64,000 nucleotides of DNA from Cordilura impudica (Eukaryota; Arthropoda; Insecta; Diptera; Scathophagidae): positions 305,201,429 to 305,265,428 of the forward strand of contig OY821518.1 of the NCBI GenBank assembly GCA_963682025.1. The letters are read 5' to 3'. This document shows positions 23,919 through 36,277 of the stretch, in pieces. Position 1 is the stretch's first letter; each line of letters begins with the position of its first letter. The notes under the pieces were generated by a model. The model ran no database searches. It saw only the letters and a program-made list of their open reading frames with translations, and had not been told where the DNA came from. A program made the translations under genes and the position numbers.

Positions 23919-24747
23919 AACAAGTAAGAAAATTATAGTGGGTCAAGACCGACTATACGATACCCTATACCATGCGTTTAGAGACCCTATCTCTCAGACC
24001 CAACTAACTGGATATAGAAAATAAGCATAAACGAAATTTGAGTGGGATTTTTATTAATTTTTTCGGCTGCAGATATGAAAAAGTTCATATCGGATGCTAT
24101 ATCTATATGGGGACTAGGCCCAAAAATGGACCAATCTTGACCATGTTTGGTAAAGTCTCTTGTATTTTGCAAAAATATATACAAACAAAATTTGAGAAGA
24201 ATCAGTGCAATATTTTTGTTTTTTGATAGATATAAGTGAAGATCGGGAAGCAGCTCTATATGGGGCCTATGACTAAGAGTTGTCCAACAGGGATCGTTTT
24301 TGGACTACTCATTAATGAGTGTAATAAACGCATACAAACCCAATTCGAGTAAGATCTATATGACAATTTGGATCTTATGGCAATTTATGTCGATTTCATA
24401 GGGGTCATTTGTATGGGGGCTAGGTCTGAACATGGACCGATTCTCACCAATTTCAATAGCGTTCATCCCATGGCCGATAAAAGATTAAATACCAAATTTC
24501 ATCAAAATATATTCATATTTGAGACCTGCAGTTTGATTACAAGCTTTACATGGACACACAGACGGACGGACGGACGGACGGACGGACGGACGGACGGACG
24601 GACGGACGGACATCGTTAAATCGAATCAGATAGTGATTCTGATTCGATCGGTATAATTAAAGATGGGTGTAGGTCAAATATTTTTGGTTGTTACAAACAG
24701 CAGCACAAAGTCATTATACCCAAACCACATAGTGGTATAGGGTATAA
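23919..24747 (+). mobile_element. DINE-1/mini-me-like element, copy 8, full length
   Basis: Begins AACAAGTAAGAAAATTATAG with a slightly imperfect 5' palindrome, and ends in the hairpin ACCACATAGTGGT and GGGTATAA. It has the longest (GGAC)n tract of the window, about 12 units at 24561-24610. Confidence 0.93.
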
Positions 24748-24789
24748 AAACAAACACGTATGTTGAAGTATGCAATGTGTACTCATATT

Positions 24790-25343
24790 TGGTAGGTCCA
24801 ATTTTAATATTTTAATTTTTGTTGATACCATTCCAAAGAAAAGGGTATGAAAATATGACTATGAATGAAATATGACTAATATGAGTATTTTTATAGCCCC
24901 TATTTTTCCAGTAAGAAACGATAGGTGTATTTAATTAATTTTTAAACTTAATGCGGTGTCGTATCTGTTACATTCCAAAATACTTCTTTTTACTATTATT
25001 TTAGAATTTATTTTAGAATTCATGTGTTTTATATGCTTTATTAATAAACTAGCTCTTATATTAACTATAAACAACTGTTTCTTACATATCATACAAATAA
25101 CTTGAGAGCTTTTCTGTGTTTTACAAAAATCCTCTAAAATGATGTGTGTTTGCTGTCATGTATGTCACGACTACTTTTTGACCCCCAATTTTTAATATCA
25201 ATAATACTTTCTCCCTCTTTCTCCCCTTGTTCAGGTCCGTCTGCATAATTTTATATATTGTTATGAAAAATGAAAAACTTTTAGCGTATAATATTGGATT
25301 AGAAAGATCCGCGATTCTCATGTCTGTCACTATGGAATTAGTC
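24790..25343 (+). repeat. Dispersed repeat family K, copy K1
   Basis: Shares a long co-linear match with 44124-44668 (inverted) and 51760-52160. Landmarks: TTGATACCATTCCAAAGAA, TTTTCCAGTAAGAAA, TATGCTTTATTAATAAACTAG, CTTATATTAACTATAAACAA, CATACAAATAACTT. Three sites resembling TGTCATGTCTGTCAC lie near 24956, 25156 and 25318. A minus-strand frame (25121-25432) shares SIVTDM and YKIMQTD with a frame in K2. No terminal repeats were found; class unknown. Confidence 0.75.
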
Positions 25344-25644
25344 ACACAATCTATTTGTTTCGTAGTTGTTTTATATTTTAGTTTTTTGTAATGGAAAAGG
25401 TTAAGAGTATAATCCTTTGCAAGGATTCTCATTGGATTGGTTTCACAGCTAACGTATGTGAATTTAACTTTTTACCAAACAAACTATCTACTGCTTTTTG
25501 CTACGATGAGAATTATTGACCCGTCCCGGCATGCATGCAGAATATAGATCAACTTTTGTAAAAAATGTGCCAATATTTTTTGCATTATTTAAAGTATGAA
25601 CATCTGATCTTGAGCCTGATTAATCTTTAACTTAATAATTAAAA

Positions 25645-26012
25645 CTAGCAGATTCCAGCGCTCGAAATTCGAGTGGAATTTCTAGACAACTTTATTTTTC
25701 AACTTAGCCAATTCACAAACCAACACCTTTTTGGTTTATTATTATTGTGAATGAAGATAACAAACTTATTAACAAACACCTTAACAAAGTTAATAAACAC
25801 ACACATAGCATATGTATAATTTTATGTATGCGTTAGTAGCAACTTTAAATGCAATTTACTCAAAACAAAGAAAAATATTAAAAAATCTGTAAATCTGGTG
25901 GACAGCTAAAAAGAAATACCTTTTAAATAATATACGTTTGGTCAAAATCGGGATAAAATGGTAGAATAAAACATCGGTAACAAAAAATCGCCTAACCTAT
26001 TAATATTATAGA
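25645..26012 (-). mobile_element. Non-autonomous Helitron, family H1, copy D, complete
   Basis: Complete 368-bp copy on the minus strand: it opens TCTATAATATTAATAGG after A and ends GGAATCTGCTAG before T. A CTCGA/TCGAG-type hairpin lies just upstream of the 3' CTAG. A^T target, 5' TC, 3' CTAG and a subterminal hairpin are the defining Helitron features. No coding capacity. Confidence 0.9.
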
Positions 26013-27533
26013 TGATAAAGATCGAAGATAAGATTTTTTTATTTTTATAGAAAATAATAAAATTTGAGGACTTCTTGGATGTGATTTTAAACTAATTCCA
26101 AAGAGAAAGCAGTTATGGGAAAAGTGGACTTTCAAATCAAAGTGATATCATATTTAAATATATACAAATATATATCGAGTAATCAAAAAAAAAAAAGAAA
26201 TAAAAAATTTATATACAAAAAAAAAAAATAATAGAAGATATGCTTTCATTCGATTGCAGATTAACCAACGAATTAATGATCAGTTCATGATTAAATAATT
26301 TGTGGTCATTTACTTTACATTAGTAGCATACGTTCTAGATTGGCGGGAAGTTGACGACAATTCAATTATAAAAATCCGCCTCAACAACCAAACAGACAAA
26401 GAGAGTTAAATAAAAGCATTGATATTAAAAATGCATGTCCTTTTAGAATTCATTTTTTTTTCATTTACAGTAGACGAACTCATTGCACTAAAATGTGAAC
26501 TTATTGTTAAAGTCAATTACTTAGTATTAATTTAGGTCATTTTACGAAGGTTGCAATGGACTAAATAAAAATTTAAATTGGTGTGGCTTAAAAGTTTGGT
26601 CATCTTGTAGAAATACAATGAAAATTGTGATACACAATTATAAAAAATATATAAGATAAATAAATATAATACATAAAATGAAATGTATTCTCCAATTTCT
26701 ATTATTTAAAATAATAAATATTTTATATCTTACTAGCATTGTTAAAAGGTAACAGACTTAGCAGATTTAAGGCATAACAATTTCATTAAATTATTTTCCC
26801 ACTGTTATCCAAATATTTTGTTAGGTTTTTAAAATTTGTGGCTTTTACTTTTAAGCTTATTATTATTAAACCATTGTCAACTACCTTTTTAGAAATGTTT
26901 GGAAGATTTTACATTTTCTTAAGTACTTCAAATTCCTATGTCGTCTACAAAATGAAAACACTCTCAGTATGTTATAACAAATCTAATAAAAATCCTATTA
27001 GCTGCAACACATTGGACAATTATTAAGACTTACTTCTACTTAATCCTCTATTAATTTATTAAAGGTAGAAACAGTAATAGACTGTTAAACACCAAGGAAT
27101 TATAGTGAGTGCGACAGTGCTACAAATACAGCAACTAACAAGATGTGCAGCATCTAATCCACTTAAGCTTATTGGAATTTTTCTGATAAGTTAATGGAGA
27201 TATTGGAATTCTTTTACTTATAAGATAAGAAGATTAAAAGCGACATGGATGATATAATAGCAACAAGAAAACGCATCTTGTTACATTTTTAGCTTTTACG
27301 ATGCTGAATGAGATGTGGAAGAATAGAAAGGAAATTTCTATAAAATTGTAGGGTTGAGTAGGAAGGACGGAAAAAATCTTAGCTTATGAGAGTTCGATTA
27401 GTATCTTTTGTTTCTACAAAAATTTGGTAACAATTTCTGTAAATAGAATAGAAAATATCTCTAGTGAGCTTAAATATTTGCAAATATTAATATAATTTAA
27501 ATTCCAATTTATCAATTTGATAAGTTATAAAAA
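26013..27533. other. AT-rich non-coding DNA
   Basis: Nothing recognised except A/T simple sequence near 26185-26230. Confidence 0.5.
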
Positions 27534-28325
27534 GCAAGTAAGAAATTATAGTCGGTCTAAACTATACGATACCATATACCATGGTTTAGAAACCCTATCT
27601 CTTCGGTCCAACTAATTCGATATCGAAAATAAGCATAAAACAAATTTGAGTGGCATTGTTATTAATCGTTTTTGATGCAGATATGAAAAACTTTATATCG
27701 GATGCTATATTTATATAGGGACTAGGTCGAAATGTGGACCAATGCTGACCATATTTGATAAAGTCACTTACACTTTGAAAAAATATATACAAACCAAATT
27801 TGTGAAAAATTTGTGCAATATTTTTTTTTTTTGATAGATCTAAGTGAAAATCGGGAAGCAGCTTTATTTGGGGCCAATGATTAAGAATTGTCTTATTGAG
27901 ATTATTTTTGGACTACTGATTAACGGATATAATAAACACACACAAACCCAATTTGAATGAGATCAATATGATAACTTGGATCTTATGACAATTTATGTCG
28001 ATTTCATAGGGGTCTTTTGTATGGGGACTAGGTCTGAACATGGACCGAATTTCACCAATTTCAATAGAGTTCATCCTATAGCCGACAAAAGCTTATATAC
28101 CAAATTCCATCAAAATATATTCATATTTGCGACCTGTAATTTGATTACAAGGTTTACATGGACATACAAACGGTTGGACGGACGGACGGACATCGCTAAA
28201 TTGACTCAGTAAGTAATTCTGAGTCGATCGGTATAATAATAGATGAGTCTAGGTCAAATATTTTTGGTAGTTACAAACAGCAGCACAAAGTCATTATACC
28301 CAAACCACATGGTGGTATATGGTAC
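27534..28325 (+). mobile_element. DINE-1/mini-me-like element, copy 9
   Basis: Full-length but diverged: the 5' palindrome has lost bases (GTCGGTCTAAACTATACG), the (GGAC)n tract has only about four units (28175-28190), and the hairpin reads ACCACATGGTGGT. It ends ATATGGTACC instead of GGGTATAA. Confidence 0.88.
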
Positions 28326-28430
28326 CGCATCGAGAATGAAGTTGCGACCCTATAAAGTTTATATATTTTTGAGCCTTATAACAACTAGAGTTGATATAGC
28401 GATGTCCGTCCGTTTGTAGGTTTAATTCAC
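28326..28430 (-). repeat. Possible tail of a second GGAC-type element
   Basis: On the minus strand GGACGGACATCGCTATATCA is followed by CTAGTTGTTATAAGG and AAAATATATAAACTTTATAG. This resembles the 3' region of another DINE subfamily, different from the common one here. Short and uncertain. Confidence 0.4.
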
Positions 28431-28842
28431 GCTCATGCACAAATTAAACCATTTTCCTTTACAGACTTAGGACGGTATTATTTGGCATTATTTCAAGCAG
28501 GTGGTTGTTGAAAATGCAGCGGATCGGATATCACTGTGGCAAGATATGTCCTAAAATATGGAGACACCTCTAAAAAATTCAGTGTGTTTGTTGTAATAAT
28601 TTAATATTAAGTTTATCAAATTGTTTATTTTTGAACATACTTTGTTTATGTTTATTATAAATTGTGCAATAAGTCCAGATATTAATATAGACATAAATCC
28701 CAGGTGGAGGTTATCAAAGATTCAGCACATTCGATTTTAGAACTCTTTATTTTAATTTTATTGTTGTTTTTTTATTGCAAGAACAAAATTTATTTCACAA
28801 AATTTCATATCTGTCTTAAAAAAGTTTGCCGAATATCTTCAT
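28431..28842. other. AT-rich non-coding DNA
   Basis: No gene or repeat recognised. Confidence 0.45.
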
Positions 28843-29065
28843 TATACCCAATTCCACAATGTGGTCAAGTCTAATGAATTTGTTCTGATTTTTGTAACTA
28901 CCATTTTTATTATATTGATCGACTCTGAAATAGTTTCTAAGTTGCTTTAGACATGTCCGTCCATCTGTATATGCGTCTGTCCCTTTATGTTCATGTAAAT
29001 TTTGTAATCAAGCTGCAGGTCGCAAATAGGAATATATTTTGATAAAATTCACCATAAAATCGTTG
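28843..29065 (-). mobile_element. DINE-1/mini-me-like element, copy 10, 3' fragment
   Basis: Only the hairpin-proximal end survives: CCACAATGTGG, TTTTGTAACTACC, GATCGACTCTGAAATAG, a reduced GGAC tract (near 28956), AAGCTGCAGGTCGCAAATA and ATATATTTTGAT. Confidence 0.75.
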
Positions 29066-29118
29066 ACCATACCTTGCAGCCATATGTCATTATTGGGCGT
29101 ATACACATTTTATATAAT

Positions 29119-29518
29119 TAGCAAATTCTAGGTAATGAATTAATTTTAGACAATTAATAATTCAACACTTTTTAGATATTGACTGCGTCATTGTCGTAAT
29201 TGGTTTATGTACAAAATTATTTTTCAATTCAACACAATTATTATTGTGAATGAAGAAAAGAAACTCTTTTTTTTTTGTAAGCACATTAACAAATTTAAGA
29301 AACACACACGTATCCTAGTATAATTTTATGTATGGCTTAGTAGCAACTTTAAATGCATTTTACTCCAAAAAATTTTAAAAACTAAAAACCTGTAAATCTG
29401 GTGGACAGCTAAAAAGAAATACCTTTCAAATAAAGTACATTTGGTCAAAATCGGGAGAAAACTGTGGAACAAATCATCGGTCACAAGGAATCGTCTTACC
29501 TATTATTAATATTATAGA
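29119..29518 (-). mobile_element. Non-autonomous Helitron, family H1, copy E
   Basis: The minus-strand 5' end TCTATAATATTAATAATAGG is intact; the 3' hairpin and most of the CTAG end are deleted (TAGCAAATTCTAGG). It lies in unit 1 of the tandem duplication. Confidence 0.8.
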
Positions 29519-29748
29519 TAACTGTTTTTTTCCAAATATAATTAAAATTTTCGGTTAAGCAGGTGGAAAAGTGCTCTTCCGCTTTTTGAATGAATTTTTG
29601 GTACCTTGCACACAAAGTGTTATATGCCGATGTTTTTTGGTGACTTGTTAAAAGAAAAACTAGAAGTTTGAGTTTTTCCAATGATATATTTTAATTTTCC
29701 ATTTGCGAAGTATTTTGTCATTATCAGTCGTATGCATATTTAATATAA

Positions 29749-30184
29749 CTGACAGATCCCAGCACTCGAAATTCGTGTGCAAATTCTAGGAAATGTTACT
29801 TTTACATTTAATAAAGACCCTAAAGGGTCAACATTTTCTAAATATCGATTGTGTTATTCTCGTTATTGGTTTATGTCCAAAAATAATTTTTCAATTCAAC
29901 ACAATTATTATTGTGAATGAAGATACCAAACTTATTGTTTTTTCAAGCACATTAACAAATTTAATAAACACACACATATCATTGTGTAATTTTATGTATG
30001 TGTTAGTAGCAACTTTAAATGTATTTTACTCCAAGAAAATTTAAAAATTTAAAAAGCTGTTATCATGGTGGACAGCTAAAAACAAATGCTTTTCAAACAA
30101 GAAAATTTGGTCAAAATCGGGAGAAAACTGTTCAACGAATCATCGGTCACAAGAAATCGCCTTACCTATTAATAATATTATAGA
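29749..30184 (-). mobile_element. Non-autonomous Helitron, family H1, copy F
   Basis: 5' TCTATAATATTATTAATAGG ends at 30184; the 3' end carries a degenerate terminus (TCAG instead of CTAG) with the hairpin region CTCGAAATTCGTG. Unit 2 of the duplication. The frame at 29793-30044 is Helitron sequence, not a gene. Confidence 0.8.
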
Positions 30185-30400
30185 TAACTGTTTATTTTCC
30201 AAATATAATTAAAATTTTCAGTTAAGTGGAAAAGTGCTCTTCCACTTTTTAAACATCAGTTTTATTTTAAAAAAAAAAAAAAATAACTTCCAGATATTTG
30301 GCTGACTCAATTTTAGTCCCATGTTCACAAAGTGTTATTTGTGGAATTCTTTTTGGTTGACTTGTTAAAAGAAAAACTAGAAGTTTGAGTTTTCCATTAG

Positions 30401-31570
30401 TTGAAGTAGTTATCAGAATGAAGTAGAGCTCGTTTCATATTCGTCACTATTCCACTTGAAAGTTTTTCACTAGCAGACATAAAAGTAAAAAGTATACAAT
30501 AGGTGAACAAATTTCAATTTGATCAATTTGGGGACTTTAATTTGTTTACTAAGGAATTTTAAATATATTGTTTTATCATATTTTTATATTTTCAAATAGG
30601 CAATGCTAATTTTTATTCTATTTGTACATTAATTTAATTAAACTTTTTTTATTACCATCAACACACTCAAAAGCCTTCATAATAATGTTAGAAAAAGTCA
30701 ATTCAAATGTCTGTTAGAAATTGAATGACAAATAGACAATTCTGAATAAAAAAATTGTTTCCCCAAAACCATAATAAATTGTTTATTGTGCTCGAATACA
30801 AGGGTAGTAAATAAACAATAGTTCCTTTAGAAATGTTTGCGGATATGTTATGTCTGCTTCATGCATTTGTTCAACAAGCTGTTCATCTGGTGTTCTTTTT
30901 GAGGAATGACATACAAATTTGTATATTGTCTGTGAAAATATTATTGCAACAATGACAAAATTATAATAATGCTAGAGTCTTCTTCTAAATCTTCTTAATT
31001 TTTCTATGCAATATCTTGAACTTTTGTTTTGCATGAGAATTTTGTAGCTAGAATTTAATAAGGAAGTCTTTGCATCTATTGTCACATCAAAAACCACAAT
31101 TAAATTTAATTGTTAACTATTCAATTGTTCATTCAAAGACAGGATTTATTATGTATTTGACTGACATCCAACTAGTGCGATCTAATCTAAGACTACTTAG
31201 TCACAAATGACTTTGGCTTATTTAAAATAGGCTTGAAAAAAAAAATAGTTTAAATAGACTTAATTTTTGAGTCCGTGAATAACTGTCAATAAAAATTTTA
31301 AGTTTTGTTCCACTTGTAGAATATTTTAGATTTTTTCAAGCCTTTAAAAATATTTTTTCTTTATTTTCGATAATTAAATATTAGTTCGTAAAATTACATA
31401 ATAATCAACATATTCTTTTCGAAAGAATTTATTGAAAATTTCTTAGGATATTAAAGTAAAACTTTTTCAAAAGATATTATTGACATCTTTTTGACCTGAT
31501 TACTAATGTTTCATAAATTTCCTTCATTCATTTGATTGCCAATAACGATATCGTAAGATGAGCATAAGCA
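30401..31570. other. AT-rich non-coding DNA
   Basis: No gene or element recognised. Confidence 0.5.
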
Positions 31571-31685
31571 TCAATTATATTGATAGGTAAGGCGATTTCT
31601 TGTGACCGATTTATTTGTTCCACAGTTTTCTACCAATTTTGACCAAACGTATCTTATTTGAAAGGTATTTCTTTTTAGCTTCATT
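31571..31685 (+). mobile_element. Non-autonomous Helitron, family H1, copy G, 5' end only
   Basis: Contains the first about 115 bp of H1 (TAGGTAAGGCGATTTCTTGT, GACCGATTTATTTGTTCCAC, TTTGACCAAACG, GAAAGGTATTTCTTTTTAGC) and then passes directly into mariner transposase sequence. Confidence 0.8.
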
Positions 31686-32290
31686 TTAAAAGAAATGAGG
31701 TCCGATAATGCACCAGCGTGTAAACCACACCAAATGGTGAATATTTCTGAATGTAGTAGCATATGTAGCATCTGTTGTAGATTGGTCTAACTAAATACGT
31801 GGCAAGGTTTTTTTTCTTAACGAACCCGATACGGTAAAAATGAGCCTCATCGCTGAACACAATCAATTTCCAACTGCTCTACAACCCAATCGGCGAAGGA
31901 ACGAATGCGCCAGGATGATCTGATACGGGTGTAAGCAAACATATTTGCCCAAAAATTCTCCACGTAGTGGATGGACAGAGCCCCAATTCCTGCGACCGAC
32001 GATGGATCAATAAATTAGGATCTTCTTCCAAACTTTCAATTACGCTGGTGATATTATCTTCAATACGCACATTCCTTCGACGTGTTAGTGTTATTTAGAG
32101 AGTGTGTGGTACGAAATATATCCGATTATGTGCGCCATTAAAATCAAGATGTCATCTGTAAGTTGCGCGAATCAAAGATGGATTTTCAAAGTAAATTTGG
32201 ATAATTTGGTAGCACTTTTCAAGCATGAATCTATTCATGATGACAGTTCGTTTGACAGCTAACCCTTTCGTAAGTTCTATCTAAGCAAAA
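31686..32290 (-). pseudogene. DD41D (rosa-like) mariner transposase remnant
   Basis: Minus-strand frames give ITSVIESLEEDPNLLIHRRS, QELG and then VFSDEAHFYRIGFVKK, the first catalytic region (D in DEAHF). IHRRSQEL and DEAHFY also occur in the better-preserved copy at 36391-37478, so both belong to one lineage. The downstream catalytic region is missing where the Helitron end begins, and frames are shifted, so it is inactive. Confidence 0.75.
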
Positions 32291-32328
32291 AAAAAAACAC
32301 TCTATTTGTCCTATCTTGATAACATAAA

Positions 32329-33138
32329 AACAAGTAAGAAAATTATAGTCGGTCTAGACCGACTATACGATACCCTATACCATGCGTTTAGAAACCCTAT
32401 CTCTTAGGCCCAACTAACTGGACATAGAAAATAAGCTAAAACCAAATTTGAGTGGGATTTTTATTAATTTTTTTGGCTGCAGATATGAAAAACTTCATAT
32501 CGGATGCTATATCTATATAGGGACTAGGTCCAAAAATGGACCGATCCTGATCGTGTTTGGTAAAGTCTCTTGTATTTTGCAAAAATATATACAAACAAAA
32601 TTTGAGAAGAATCAGTGCAATATTTTTGTTTTTTAATAGATTTAAGTGAAGATCGGGAAGCAGCTCTATATGGGGTCAAAGGGATCATTTTTGGACCATC
32701 CATTAATGGATGTAATGAACGCATACAAACCCAATTTGAGTAAGATCTATATGACAATTTGGATCTTATGGCAATTTATGTCGATTTCATATGGGTAATT
32801 TGTATGGGGGCTAGCTCTGAACATGGACCGCTTCTCACCAATTTCAATAACGTTCATTCCATGGCCGATAGAAGCTTATATACCAAATTTCATCAAAATA
32901 TATTCACATTTGCGACCTGCAGTTTGATTACAAGGTTTACATGGACACACAGACGGACGGACGGATGGACGGACGGATGGACGGACGGACGGACGGACGG
33001 ACATTGTTAAAGCAACTCAGAAAGTGATTCTGATTCGTTCGGTATAATTAAAGATGGATCTAGGTCAAATATTTTTGGTTGTTACAAACAGCAGCACAAA
33101 GTCATTATACCCAAACCACATAGTGGTATAGGGTATAA
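32329..33138 (+). mobile_element. DINE-1/mini-me-like element, copy 11, full length
   Basis: Starts AACAAGTAAGAAAATTATAG with the perfect palindrome AGTCGGTCTAGACCGACT, and ends in the hairpin and GGGTATAA. Its tetranucleotide tract (32951-33001) mixes GGAC and GGAT units. A deletion near 32670 removes the ATGACTAAGAGTTG segment. Confidence 0.93.
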
Positions 33139-34756
33139 ATAAAATACACAAGATTGCCATATATTCTTCTTTTCATTTGACAAAAGTATTGATATTGCAG
33201 GTTCGGAATAAATATTTAAATATATTTTTAAAAATTTGCTATCCCTTGAAATTTTGAAGACCGTTTTTGGACGGTGTAAATGTAAATATAAATAATTTTA
33301 TTCTACTGCACTAGTTGATTTTAAAACAATTTAAATAAATAAATAAAATCTTCACAAATTTATTTGCCTTAGGAATATTGTATGTAGTTTTCTTCACTGA
33401 TATTTTCTTGATAAATTTTTCTAACCATTGCAAAATATAAGCAGTAGCCACAGAGCAAACAGCCAATGAAAATAAATCAATCCTGTAGATTAATAGAATA
33501 TCCTAAACCAATTTGTTAACAAAATGTTTTTTTTTTCGAAAAGCCAAAAATAGATTATTGCTGGCATCGCTGAGTAAAACTATTAAATTTAGTTTCGGTT
33601 TTGCTTAAGAAATATAAGAGAAACGTAGCACTGACAAAAATAAATTAAACCTATAACGCATCTCATAATGTTGGTGACACTTTTACATATAGATAAAATC
33701 GTAAAAAAACAGGTCAGTTACGTAATATTATATATATGGGATATAATGTGACCAACTGCAAAGTACAAAGAATACATCTTTTTAAAGCCAAAAGGCAATA
33801 TTATGTATATCTAAATATGTTAAGCTGAAATTATGCCGAAAATTTTTTTTTGCTTTAATTTTGTCAACAAAAAAAAATTGGTCACATTATGCTTATGGTT
33901 GTTTGACCGATTTTATGATGGATTACATAAAGTTAAACTCTATATGCCATTTTCTATAATATATAGCTTATTCATAAAATGAAGATGGTGAAATCTAACC
34001 AAAATGATAAGTAGCATAATAACAGCCATATAACAACATCACACAACCGTTAGTTCTCCCCAGAGATTATTGTCGATTTATAGTTTTCTGTTCAAAAAAA
34101 AAAAGACAAACTACAGTTCACAACTTTCTTAACCAAACCACACAAAACCATTTTAAATTATTTTCATAATTTATATAAAACTGCAGATCAACAAAATAAT
34201 AAAAATAAAAATAAAAATTTTTTCCCCAAAAAACCAAAACATTTAAAATTAATTTTCTCATACCAAATAAAATTTTTTTTTAAATGTACACAAATGTATA
34301 CAGTTCAGTAGGGAAGGAGCAACTTTATGTTGACTGCAAACATTTTGTTGTACAAACAAACAACAACAATAACATCTGCATGAAGTATTTGTGTACAAAG
34401 CTTTATTTGCTCCATTTCTCAATTCACTGTGGTTAGAAAAATTTCTTGTATTTTATTGTCATTCTATACAAATAGAAAAAAAAGAAATAAAAATATTAAG
34501 TGGACCATAAGGATGATTTTTCTAAAAAATATTGACATTTGCTGTGGTAAAAAAACCAAGTTATGTCAATATTTTTGCAATGAAATTAAATTGCTTTTAG
34601 TGAAGAAAAATATCACTCGTAGAACAAAATAAAATATGAGATCTTTGTGATTTTTCGAACAAACGAACCCCATAACACGTTTCAGTTGTTGGGCTTTAAA
34701 ATTATTACGAACAGAACTTAAATGTTTGCACAAAAATTTTCAAGGCAAACGAATCC
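33139..34756. other. AT-rich non-coding DNA
   Basis: No gene recognised. ATAATGTGACCAA (33742) and its reverse complement TTGGTCACATTAT (33880) are about 150 bp apart and could bound a tiny inverted-repeat element; evidence is thin. Confidence 0.45.
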
Positions 34757-36277
34757 TATACATACCTCACCTGGAGTACAAACAGGTTGACCTAAAATAC
34801 CAAAAACCGGAAAACGGCGTTTTGTTGGCAGTTAATAGTACATGGAAAGTCCACTTGAATTGAAAACCTAGCTGATCGTTTTTCTGATATAAGTGGATTT
34901 TCGCTTTTTCTTAATTTTCAATCATAATAAAGCGATACTTTTTGTTGGTGGTTACTCAAATAAACGAAAATTGTTATAAAAACCATCGACATGCAGCACA
35001 TGGTACACCGGACAGTCCTGCAATAGAAAAATCTAATCTTAGCGCATAAATATTACAGCTCGACATAGTTCTCATTTTTACAATACTCATCACTAACAAG
35101 TATTCTCTTGAGAAATCTGGTTATTTGTGGTCTGCAAGATCATGGAAAAAAATACTCTATCAAACCACTTAGATCATAAATGCGATCACAAATAAAATTG
35201 GTTGAAAGTATGTGCACTATGGGTAAAAAATCGTTATTGACAATCATCGAAGATCAGAATTTGCAATTACTGAAAATCTTGGTGGTTTAATCAAAAAGCC
35301 TGTAAACGATCCCTTTGACGCGTCTAATCCTAAATTTCCCATTAACATTTATAGTACTTGTCGAAAAACTATAATGGTATGAGAGAAGGGTAGTGCAAAG
35401 AGGCCACTTCTAACAATGCCTAATTATAAGGACATCAAGTTCGTAAAAGAAACCAGAACCACTTACCATTGCAATTGTTTTATATGTCTAACGGCACGAT
35501 TCAAAGATCATTCTAAGTTTTTAAGGGCAACGGCCATGTATGTACTTTTCATACTATAGTAGATGAAAACTGTGATCTTTATGGAACTGCTTCAAATGTT
35601 CAACTTCCGTCTCGAAATGGACAAAGTAATACTGAAAAGAGAACTTCCATGAACATTTGCAATAATTGTTTTAAAAAAAATTGGCAAAGGTGTGCATCAT
35701 TCTTATGGCGCAGGCTCTTCTTCATCTACTGCTCGTGAAATGTCTTGAATTTAGTAGAAAAGTTACCAGAAATGCAACGGAACCAAAAGGTCCGATGAAG
35801 TTATGATCGATGGTGATATTATTTTAAATACCACAAGTTCGGAGGCTAACTTTGGATAAAAAAAATTCAAAAGGAAATCGTTTACTGGATCATCTCAATA
35901 TCAGAAGCATAAAATAACCAATTTCATTATAAATTTAGCTGGAAGAAAATCTATTCCAAAAAATTATAAACAACATATACGTGAAAAATCTGATTCATTG
36001 GAAGATATTTATAAGGAAGCTATTGGCCTTTTGAAGCCCAAGAAGGTATGATTAATAGGCCACAGTACAGTAAATATGCCTCTCTTTTTTACGAAAAAGA
36101 ATCAGATTATGAAGATGTCGGTAATGATGAAGAAGAAGCTGACTTTTGCTTGCATGTTCCTCAGAAATGTGTTTTGCCTGAACTTCATCTTTTACAAGGA
36201 TTTAAAAACTATTTATTCTGGAAAGGCATAGTCCCTGCTGTAGGACGTGAGAAGGCTCTGCTTTAGCCATCAATATA

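Larger units (their letters stand above)
29080..30400. repeat. Tandem segmental duplication of about 650 bp
   Basis: Unit 1 (about 29085-29690) and unit 2 (about 29715-30400) match in order: TCATTATxxGxCGTATxCA, an H1 Helitron, AACTGTTTxTTTTCCAAATA, GGAAAAGTGCTCTTCC, CACAAAGTGTTAT, GACTTGTTAAAAGAAAAACT. Because sequence on both sides of the Helitron is shared, the block was duplicated as a whole after the Helitron inserted. Confidence 0.85.

Noticed and set aside
24561..24612. GACG/GGAC direct repeats considered as a CRISPR-like or telomeric array
   Set aside because: Simple 4-bp tract without spacers at a fixed position in a known type of fly element.
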